In this document: positions 55,300 through 64,000 of the stretch, in pieces
Position numbering within the stretch: the stretch's first letter is position 1
Layout: every line of letters begins with the position of its first letter
NCBI GenBank assembly: GCA_950022295.1
Contig: OX465598.1
Location: 305,176,001 to 305,240,000 of the forward strand
DNA from: Bromus sterilis
Taxonomy: Eukaryota; Streptophyta; Magnoliopsida; Poales; Poaceae
Length of the DNA stretch: 64,000 nt
Reading direction: 5' to 3'
Translations under genes and position numbers: made by a program
Notes under the pieces: generated by a model
Seen by the model: only the letters and a program-made list of their open reading frames with translations
Told to the model about the DNA's origin: nothing
Databases searched by the model: none

Positions 55300-58200
55300 G
55301 TCAATAATATTGTCAGTGCTTGACCACTTTACACCTATGGCATACCGGTGTAATGCATGCTTCATTTGTGGTATAGACTTCATCTTCGGATCTGACATTT
55401 CAGGCCCGTTCGTATCTTGCATATCTTCGCGTTTTCACGCTATCATAAAATTCACTAATTTTATCAGTTTAGCTTTGTATATGTTTGAATCATTTGGTAG
55501 GACCTTGGTTCCTTAGAATAAGTCATGACATCATTCATCAATGGTCCCTGAGCTTCAAGTATCTAAGAAAACCATACGACGTTCATGAATGAACTTATGA
55601 TTCAAAATACCCTCCTTGTTGCTTCTTTATGTAACTATATACGTAGCATCTGTTATAGAATTCGCCACAGTATCTAACTTGACAAATTTCCTCCATACTG
55701 CGCCACCCTTACGTCTGAAATACATAATCCCAACTAAAATCGAATATCGGTCGGAGTAAGTATGAAGACTGAATTGGTGTAACTGTTTACATCAAAATCC
55801 AGCTGGTGTAACTTATTACAACGATCTCTTCATTATCTCCATTTTACGAGAAACATGTCTTATCTATCATAAGTTTAACTTTTCACTGTTTTTCCAATGA
55901 TCAACATATTGATCACTTTGGTATCTTGTTCACAAACTTTTGGAGCACTGGACATATCGTTTTACATATTATGGTGTACATGATTAATCCAAACTCATAG
56001 GTGAGTGAAATTCAATTCATGTGTTTTTGCTTATCTGTGTCCATGAACCCCGATTTCCGAAAAAAAACTTTTCACCATGACCTCGGCAAGAACATCCTTC
56101 TTGGAGTTTCATAGTAAACTACTTTAGTATCATGTCAACATGTAATGTTGGCTTTAGCATGATCAGGCACTTACTATCTACATAGATCATTGTGCTCAAT
56201 ACTAATGTTATATTATCCTAAGTACTTCAGCTGAAAACTATTTCCAATGAAGTCCTTATTCGTGTCAAGAAATTTATATCATTTCTAATCAACAATATAT
56301 CATCTACATAAGGTTTTAGAAATATCATTTAGCTCCCATTTACTTTCTTGAATATTCAAGCATCTTTTTTATTCCTGATGAAAACAAACTCTTTTGACAA
56401 TTTCATCACAACGAAAATTCCAACTCCATTATGCTAGCTTCAGTCCATTACTGGATATCCAAGGCTTATATCTATTCCAACATCCTTTGAATAGACAAAA
56501 CATTCCGGTCGTATCTGATATACGTACTTTGTTATATTTCCGTGTAGGAACTTTGTTTTGACGTTCATTCTTCCATATCCTATAAATCAGATATGTAGTA
56601 ATTTCTAGTATAACCCGAGCTGATTAAAGCATCTCTACGGTCGACATTACTTCGTCGATGTCAACCTTTGAACTTGCCAGAAAACATCTTTCCGACGAGT
56701 TGAGATTTATGGATAATTTTTTTCCATATGAATCAGTTATAGATCCATTTATTTATTTTTCAGACTCTTAGTCTGTCGGATAATCTACCAAGTTCAAAAC
56801 TTGACTTAATTCCATGGATACTATCTCAAATTATTTGGGATTTAGCCAAATCCCGTAGTCAGGGCCCATCAACGCGTCTTTGTATATCACAAGTTTATCG
56901 TTGTCGAACAATAATATCTCGGTTACATAACATAAATATTTGTACGAGTTTTGCCTAACCTGTGTGGTTCAGCTGCGCACTTCTCTGAAGATTCAACAAT
57001 CTTGACAAGTTGCACTGTCCTCCCACTCACTCTTTTGCAAGAAACTATTTTCTTCATAACACACCTTTTTTAATAACAAACAGTTTTGCTTTGGTGTAGT
57101 GATAGAGGAATACCAAACCTTTTGCAATAACCATAACAAAGTAGCACTTGTCTGATTTGGTGTTTTGAGTATGTCAAACATATGTCTCATATACCCAAAT
57201 TTTAAGAAAAGAAAATATGGTTTTAACAGTCCATTCCACATCTAACATGGTGTCATTTCAACAGATTTGATGGTTCTCTTTTCAGTGTAAAAGATGTAAT
57301 CACTAACGCATAACCTTAATAAATATAATAGAAAATTTATAAACGTCATATTTGATCTTACCGTGTCATACATGGCTTGATTACGTCTCTCTAACACTTT
57401 ACTCTTAGTGGTGTTTGGGGAGGCGCAAGTTATGACACTTCTTCACAACTAATCAGACGTTCGCTAAACATGTAACTCAAATATTACTTTCTACAATCTA
57501 ATTTGCAGAAGCATTATTTTTCTTGTTACAATGAATTTCTATTTCACTCTAAAATTCCTTGAACGTTTTCAAAGATTCCAGAATTATGTCTCCATTGAAC
57601 AGATATCCACATGTCTACTTCAACTCATGAGTGAATATTGAAAATCCAGTGCACACAACTACGCGTCTTGGACTACACACATCATCATGTATGATTTCCA
57701 ATAGTTTAGTTACCCGTTCATGTATGCCCTACCAGCAGTGTTTGAGTCACATTACTTCAAGAAAAAGTTTGCAAGCGTCAAGTGATTCATAATTATATGA
57801 CTCGAAAAGTGCATCACTTATGGAAATTCTTCATGCATGTTATGTGACTTGTGACAAACTGCAGTGCCACACACTTGTGGTATTTCTGTCAGTCTTGCGA
57901 CGTTTAGCGTCAGTGTTATGGATGTTTAGTATTATTATTATCAAGATTCGTAACATACAACCTATTCATAATGGAAGTATGGCCTTTATATTATTCAAAA
58001 CTTTGAATAGCTTTCTTGCATCAAACATGATTTAAAATGATGTTCTGCAACAAGGCTAAAGTGTAGTAACAATTTACTCAACTCTAAAATGAATTATGAA
58101 GATAATCATAGAGTCAACACACACTATAGTAAACCTTTTACCGTGTTCCCGTGCGTGTCAAAACTCACCATCAGCTAGTCATAAAGGTTATAGTATTTAT

Positions 58201-60250
58201 TGCATCGACTTGCAACGATATGCAATCGAAGTGATATTCTAGTGATCAAAAATTTAATCTAAATATACAGAATCAACAATTAACTACTTAATCATGATCC
58301 CCAAGAATTACATCTTTTGACCAGCAATGAATTCATCTATAACTTTGTATGACTTTCATTTCTGAGCTAGGTATTCCAGTCTTCTTTCGTTTTTTCCTTT
58401 ATATGTACCATAGTTCTATTTCCAATGTCACTTCTACTCACTAAAGATCACACATGATCAAGGGCGGTGCAGGCCATGGATTTTCGGGCGTGTTAGTCTT
58501 ACTAACGCTCCATCGAACTTCCTTTCCCTTAATTGCCACCATGATATGATTGGTGTTCTTCTTGATCCCACACTTATCAGTTTTGTTTGAGCATAATGAA
58601 CACTTTCACTCATGCTTACAATCATACATTGTACTAGATATCTTATATCTTACAATAATTGTCTCACTACTGAAAAAAAATTCAGTTCCATGAATATCAC
58701 ATAACTATCCCAAACGTTTTGAAGTTTGGGTTTCATGGTGGTGAAGACAATGCATTTAGCTGTGGTGGAATCATAGCATTCTGGATTGATGGACATAAGT
58801 CACATCATTCATAGCATCAGCGGGAGAGCATCGAAAATTTGTGATAGGACTTGGCCCTTCTCGGCACTATTGAGGATAGACCCACAATACGGTACCAATC
58901 GTAAAGTTTTACCAGATAATATAGTTAATCAAAATCAATCGGGAAGGTGCTAACGCGAGCCATTATTCTATAAATATAATGAAAATACTAAGACTTTTTT
59001 CATAATTAAGTTGCACTTGTGATTAATCAATTTAATTACTAATTGCGCTCCAACTCAGATCAATATCTCTCGTAATTGATGTTGTAGTGATTCAAGACCC
59101 AACCCAGTCGTCCGCCATTCATGTGACATCACTGATGACTTAGGATGGACTGGTAGGCCAACTAGCTAATCACGCCAAAGGTGATTCTTGTTCTTCTTTC
59201 GATGGGCGTGTTCCGGTAGCATCCAAACCGTCAAGACAACTAAGTGTAATTGCAATGTGTTCTTAATACACCCGCCTTTTATGCGTCACACCTTGTGCAC
59301 CCATGTGACATGACCTACTCCGGTGTGAAACATAGTATAGATGGTGCAACAGTTGGAAGAACACTATCAACTTGATATTGTTTTGCGAGAGATCACTCTA
59401 ATAAAATACGACTACCGCGCATCAAACAAGGGTGCATCAAAGGGATAAACATCACAGGAAGTTCATAAAATTATGTGATATAGTATAGCCTTTGCTTCGT
59501 GAAGTCTTCGTTGTCTTCACGTCGTCGTGGTAGAAGTCACCGTGTCCACCAACTTTATCCTTGGTGCCGGGGCCATCGCCACGGCTTCCAGCATGTGCGT
59601 CGGGGTCCACCTCCGCATCGTAGATCATCACCTTGCATCTCTCTATTGCTTTGCCTCAAGCTAATAAACAGTTCTGGCACGCAGGCCATAAGTATGTGAC
59701 AATCATATTACTCTAGTCATCATGCCGTACCACGAAACGCAGGTCGCGAATAAATTTTACATAACATATAGCATCTCATACAAACACATTGCAACTCTTG
59801 AAGGCTATACCACATCACATGCATACTCTGCAAAAACAAGTTAGATCGCCATCTACACTGGTTGTTGCAAATTTTATCGTGGTTGATTACCAGGCTACAT
59901 GCAAATGTTGTTCCCTATACAAACCAAACACGATACTTCATTGTTGCTAGTTTAACGTTCGGGGTGCGTCTAGCAACTAATGCCACAAGCCAAACTTCAT
60001 TCAACGCGCGACCCCCATGTGGATTTGAGTTCATAAAATCCACAAGCCCCTCCATGTTAAATCTTCTATTGCGAGATTAAGATGAAATCCAAGGAGTTTG
60101 ATGTAGTCCATGATCAAGGAAACTAGCATACTTGTAGCAAAACCTCAACTTGCCATCAACCACAGACAAAATCACATGTAATGGAATCAACAAGAAAATC
60201 AATGCCTCATATCAACATATGATCTAGACCTAAACATGCATCTACTCATA
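55300..60250 (-). pseudogene. Heavily decayed Ty1/copia gag-pol of element G
   Basis: No long ORF remains, but minus-strand text keeps copia landmarks in copia order. Integrase remnants lie at ~57360-57760 (a KVLERRN motif and a MMMCVV segment corresponding to the HTDVCGP region). Reverse transcriptase has NVKTKFLHGN at ~56531-56568 and YVDDILLI at ~56288-56311. RNase H follows with VWIRKFV near 55660. Stops and frameshifts occur every few dozen codons. The upstream part (58000-60250) is presumably gag and leader but too decayed to place precisely. This is the oldest-looking coding relic in the window. Confidence 0.75.
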
Positions 60251-60254
60251 GATC

Positions 60255-60266
60255 GCTCTGATACCA
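60255..60266 (-). promoter_or_regulatory. Primer binding site of G
   Basis: GCTCTGATACCA on the plus strand (TGGTATCAGAGC reversed), one base left of the LTR end at 60268. Confidence 0.85.
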
Positions 60267-60818
60267 CTGTTGGGAAACGCAGTAGAAAACAAAAAAATTC
60301 GGCCTACGTAGCGATCACCCAAGATCATCTTTGAATATTGCATACAAGGTTTTAGGTCATGGCTCACCAACCGATGTAGCGGAAGAAGGGTTGGTGAAGA
60401 CCGTTGGTGCATATCCCCGCAGCTAGGAATTTCAATAACCTCCCAACCGCGAGGATATCGATCCCGCGTACCGTCCCACCATCCGTTGCGTGATCCGTCC
60501 CGCAAACCGTCACGTGATCTTCCCCGCAATCAAGTCCCATGAACAGGTCCCTCGAACTAGATCTCCGAGTAAGAAGACGGACCTCGAAGAAGAATCAAAG
60601 GTATGATCACTCTACCGGTATCCACACATCCCGATGTAGCAAGCCAGCAGCGCTCCACCGTCCAGAGAAGAACGCCACCGAGAGAAACTAGAGGGAGCAG
60701 AGCCTAGCAGCGTCCGGACTAGAACAATCTAGCCCAAAGAGAATTTGAGGCGCGTGGGATTTAGCTAGGGAAGCCTTAGGGCTTCTCTGGTGTCTCTTTG
60801 GGGCTACCTGTGCCCCCG

Positions 60819-60828
60819 AATATATAGG
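60819..60828 (-). promoter_or_regulatory. TATA box in G 5' LTR
   Basis: CCTATATATT on the minus strand, between the inverted-repeat array and the R/U5 part. Confidence 0.5.
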
Positions 60829-60915
60829 TGGAAGTCTGGGGTCGCAACTTGGGCGAGGGTTCTCCCCAAAGTTAGTTTTTGCCACCAGGAGGAGTCCAAC
60901 ACGGATTCCAGTACG

Positions 60916-61001
60916 AAACGCCACGGACTATGGCATCCAGGGGGAAACGCCAGATACTCTGGCATCTCGGGGGGAAACGCCAAGGACCCTGGCGTTTCCC
61001 C
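60916..61001. repeat. Three AAACGCCA-N7-TGGC inverted-repeat modules
   Basis: GCCA-N7-TGGC modules at 60920-60934, 60949-60963 and 60979-60993, with period 29-30. The last expands to perfect 12-base arms, GGGGAAACGCCA (60971-60982) and TGGCGTTTCCCC (60990-61001). They lie ~90-180 bases upstream of the minus-strand TATA box. Confidence 0.9.
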
Positions 61002-61779
61002 TTGCCCCCCAAGGAAACTTCCTTTTCCACTGACCTACGACCTTGTGGACCTTCCTGCTTGGTCTAGTTTCGGTTTTCGCATCTTGGAGAGTTCTATAAG
61101 CTCCCGGGAACCTTGTCGTGGGAAAGTCGCGGTAGATGTCCGTAGAGTCGGACTTGATTATGGGGCCTTTTCTACGAGTGTACGAGGAGGAAGAAAATCA
61201 CACAGATAGAGACGCGATTTATACAGCTTCGGGCCCCGGGAAACATCGTCCATTAAAAACCCTACATGTTGTTTGTGGCTAGGTCTTATTCCTTTGATCA
61301 AAGGTCCTACTCTAAGTCTTGTAGCTTTTCGTATCTTTTTTAGGTGGAATCCATCTTGATTCCTTCGTCCGGCTTTGATCTCCGCGAGGCGGCTCTTGTC
61401 ATCCGACCGGCTTTGTCTCCAAGCCGGGTCTTTCCGTGGGATATTCCCTTGACATTAGCCCCCAAGTTTAGCTTGGACGCAATCTTGGTGTGGGCTTCGT
61501 TTTTCCTCTTCTTTTCTTTGGCAATGAGTTTGTCGTAGAAGTGAACGCTGGATGTGCGTCCACGGTAAACTTCCAGTATAATTAATAGTTGGGATAAAAT
61601 ACCGGGTCTGGAGGCCAAACCATTAGGCTAGCTTGCTCCACTGATTCATGTCAATGAACCCGATATGATTCAATTTTGAGCTCATCCACGTTTGAGTTCA
61701 ATGTTGCTTTTTGCTCTTCCGTGTCTTGTCAAAAGGAATCGGGAAATTTTTTACGGGCAGTTTCATGTCCATATCACTT

Positions 61780-61985
61780 GTAGCCCCCAAGCTCTGAGTT
61801 TATCATCTCGTGATGACTTGGAGTTTCATATATAACACAACCATGCTGGTGTAGCTCCCAAGTGCCGGGTTGTCTTTCCTGCAGCAACCTTGGACTTGTA
61901 CTTGTGAAAATTTCTTCGAAGTCGTGTAGCCCCCAAGTGCCAGCTTGTCTTGCCTGCAGCAACCTAGGACTTACAATTTCTTGCT
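61780..61985 (+). repeat. Imperfect 71-74-base tandem repeat, about three copies
   Basis: GTAGCYCCCAAG starts at 61780, 61851 and 61925. The last two share the text through CCTGCAGCAACCTWGGACTT. Confidence 0.75.
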
Positions 61986-62219
61986 TGTTTTCTCAAGTCG
62001 GCAAGCATTATATGCCAAAGCCGGCAATTTTTGTTGAAGCTGGCAAATGTTTGCTTGCTTATAGAAACCGATGAATGCGAATTTGTTGAATCCGGTAGAT
62101 ATGATATGATGAGTTGTGTTCCCAGCTTCCAAATAGAGTGGCCCTTTGAGTGCTGGAATATGTTTCCTTCAGCAACCCGGAATAATGTGTTCCAACTTCA
62201 AGTCGGTATGAGCATCTGA

Positions 62220-62455
62220 ATGTGGCGAGAACCGGTGGGACGAAAGTTGACTTATATATTTTATATGGCGAGAGCTAGTGCGACGAGAGTCGACTTTATA
62301 TATATGGCGAGAGCCGGTGCGACAGAAGTTGACTTGTATATGGAGAGATCCGGTTGGGATCGAAGATCGACTTTATTTTTGGGGAAATCCGGTTGCGATC
62401 GAGGATCGACTTTATTTATGGCGAAAGCCGGTTGCGATCGAAGATCGACTTTAAG
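62220..62455 (+). repeat. Six-copy ~39-base minisatellite
   Basis: Units begin near 62223, 62266, 62305, 62341, 62380 and 62419. The consensus contains GGCGAGAGCCGGTTGCGAT and AGATCGACTTTATAT. Because 39 is a multiple of three, an 84-codon ORF stays open across it, encoding a repeating ~13-residue unit. I regard that as a by-product. Confidence 0.85.
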
Positions 62456-62960
62456 AATGCAGAAGATGCAATGATGTTATGAATGCAAAAATGGATATGC
62501 AAAGGATAGTAGAAGCCGACTTAGACCTCATCTTCTCGCGTTGAGAGAGATTATTGGTACAGGAGTCGAAACATCTTTGTAGAGCCGGCTTTCCAGTAAC
62601 TAGCGCGCCTGGCTCTTAGGAATAAATTCGATAGATGGTTTTATGTAAACCTCGAAGTTTAGACCAACCGGTTGCGCGTTAGTCAAGGAAGCTCTAAACT
62701 GTACAGGCCGAGTGGCGTGGCCAATTCATGTGTATGCCAGGATATCTTCAGTTTTTAAGAATTGATGGGAGCCATCAGACCCCCCTTTTATCCCTTATCA
62801 AAACAAACACAAGTTTTTACATGTATATGTCGGCTTTTTCCGGTAAGAGTCGATGAGTGTCATCAGGCTCCCCCTCTTTCACCTTATCAAAGCAATATAC
62901 ATGCCCAGAGCCGGTAGAGGGTTGATGAAGCCCCCAGGTCTCTGAGAATTTTGTGATTTG

Positions 62961-63084
62961 TGATGCAATATGATGCAGTATGATGCAATATGATGCGGTA
63001 TGATGCAATATGATGCAGTATGATGAAAGATTATGCAATATGATGAAAGATTATGCAATATGATGCATGTATGATGCAATGCAT
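62961..63084 (+). repeat. Microsatellite of TGATGCAATA-type units
   Basis: About a dozen units of ten to eleven bases (TGATGCAATA, TGATGCAGTA, TGATGAAAGATTA) ending TGATGCAATGCATGAG. Confidence 0.88.
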
Positions 63085-63202
63085 GAGGTGACAAATTCTG
63101 GGTGCCAGAAGTGTCGAGTCTTACCGAGATTTCTTGTGAAGCCGTTAATTTGTAATGATCCTGGATCCATGAAGGAGCCAGAATTTCCGATGAACTGGAA
63201 CT

Positions 63203-64000
63203 TGTCAGAACCCTAATTTAGGTTTGTGCTTTTCTAAGCTTGCATTTTTGCATCATGAAAAAAATTGCAAAAGAAAAAGAATTGGGGAAAACAAAAGCCC
63301 CAAAGCTTTTTAATAAAATGGCCATAAATAAATATTTTTCCAAAATACTTTTGGATATGTTGAAAAATCCTAAAAATGGGTGTGATCATTTTAAAAGTGA
63401 TTTGGGATTAATCCCATGCTCATAGATTTTTCCAAAATCCAAATAGTGGCTTGGAAACTAAATGAATTTCCTATTTGAATTGAAATTCAAATAAATTGAA
63501 TTTAAAAAATTCCCAAAACTTGGGGTTGACTTCTATAGAGTCACCTAGGTTTTATAAAAATAATTGGGGATTTTATAAAATGCCCTGGCTATTTAATTTT
63601 AGGGCAAAACAAAAAGAACAGAAAACAAAAAAATAAGAAAAACAGAGGAGGACTTACCTCCCACCTAGGCGCCGGCCCACCTGGCCCAGCCCAGCCCCTC
63701 CCCTGTCGTCTTCCTGCTCGCCAGAAGGAGAGACAGAGGAGCCTTGCACCCACGGCATGGACGCCACGGCGACGCCCCTTCCTTCTAGGCCTACCCTCGC
63801 CTCTCTCTCGCACGCCATGCAGCAGCACCCCCCCCCCCCCGCACTCCTCTGCCCTCTCTCTGGCCCTCCCTCTCTCTTCCCGGACGAGATCCCGTTCGAC
63901 CCGAGCGCCGCCCGAGCTCGCCGACGTGTGCCCGCGTGGCCACCGGCCTCCTCCCGCGCCGCCACCTTGTCCAGGAGCTTCACCGACGCCGTCCTCGTCG
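63203..64000 (+). repeat. Start of a third family-A LTR (A3), cut by window end
   Basis: Begins TGTCAGAACCC and parallels the first ~800 bases of the A2 LTRs (for example CCCATGCTCATAGATTTTTC), with clear divergence. The preceding five bases GAACT may be its target duplication. A GC-rich block starts at ~63650 and includes a run of 13 C at 63828-63840. The minus-strand ORFs in this block are not considered genes. Confidence 0.8.

Larger units (their letters stand above)
33931..61040 (-). mobile_element. Decayed BARE/Angela-like Ty1/copia element G, minus strand, split by CACTA F
   Basis: On the minus strand: 5' LTR (from ~61040 to 60268), primer binding site, decayed gag-pol with integrase before reverse transcriptase (copia order), polypurine tract, and a 3' LTR starting TGTTGGAAATATACCC at 55280 and continuing at 34293 after the CACTA insertion. 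The LTR start and the adjoining AAGTGGGAGAC tract are the hallmark of the abundant Triticeae BARE/Angela/WIS group. D interrupts the 3' LTR at 33930. The right border of the 5' LTR is uncertain. Confidence 0.75.
60268..61040 (-). repeat. 5' LTR of G (3' portion; outer border uncertain)
   Basis: Starts TGTTGGGAAACGCAG, i.e. the minus-strand LTR end CCCAACA. On the minus strand it contains a TATA box (60828-60819) and, further upstream, three inverted-repeat modules (60916-61001). It cannot be compared with the 3' LTR because the two retained pieces cover different parts. Where the LTR ends to the right is not clear. Confidence 0.6.
61041..63202. other. Unassigned repeat-rich region
   Basis: No gene or recognised element end. 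It contains three copies of a GTAGCYCCCAAG-led unit (starts 61780, 61851, 61925), a six-copy 39-base minisatellite (62220-62455) and an ATGATGCAAT-type microsatellite (62961-63084). The repeated short phrases AGCCCCCAAG and GCCGGT suggest the interior of a non-autonomous retrotransposon. ORFs here follow the repeats. Confidence 0.45.

Noticed and set aside
62961..63084. CRISPR-like array
   Set aside because: Units are ~10 bases with no spacers, in plant DNA; it is a microsatellite.

Overview
This window is plant nuclear DNA, almost certainly from a large grass genome of the wheat/barley/rye tribe (Triticeae). No intact host gene is visible. Nearly every base belongs to a stack of transposons nested in one another: long-LTR Ty3/gypsy elements, a decayed BARE/Angela-like Ty1/copia element, an Athila-type element, a CACTA DNA transposon and a small Helitron. 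I call the elements A to G. I have not matched them to named families because no database was available.

Layout. 1-2919 is the 3' part of a family-A LTR (A1) that abuts family B without a primer binding site, so A1 probably sits inside B's leader. 2920-7517 is B's broken gag-pol and 7518-10924 its 3' LTR. 10925-11536 is an unassigned LTR-like piece with three identical-architecture inverted repeats. 11537-18106 is element C, which has only gag and carries a 429-bp Helitron in its 3' LTR. 18107-33930 is element D on the minus strand, split by the Athila-type element E (24675-32129, target duplication GGCAT). 33931-34293 and 54930-55280 are two halves of the 3' LTR of a minus-strand copia element G. 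They are separated by a CACTA element F (34294-54926, target duplication GAT). F in turn contains a nearly complete family-A retrotransposon A2 (39249-53409, target duplication GCGGA). G's decayed pol runs to 60254, followed by its 5' LTR. 61041-63202 is unassigned repeat-rich DNA, and 63203-64000 begins a third family-A LTR (A3).

Inferred order of insertion: G is oldest; D and F landed in its 3' LTR; C and E landed in D; the Helitron landed in C; A2 landed in F. A2 is the youngest, with two 4.08-kb LTRs that look almost identical. Its polyprotein frame is broken by a single TAG, plus a changed protease active-site triplet and a lost zinc-finger cysteine.

The most interesting signals are four. 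(1) The long LTRs of A, B, D and possibly C contain what looks like a spliced mini-gene: a micro-exon with a GC-type splice donor followed about 1.15 kb later by a short terminal exon. In A2 and B the two exons join in the same phase and end in a stop. (2) A2 carries an extra ORF upstream of gag whose N-terminal half resembles a double-stranded-RNA-binding fold, and both this ORF and gag start directly at splice-acceptor-like sites. (3) CACTA element F has captured a fragment of an RCL1-type gene that is itself split by a fragment of a wall-associated-kinase gene. (4) Two unrelated LTRs carry arrays of short inverted repeats upstream of a TATA box.
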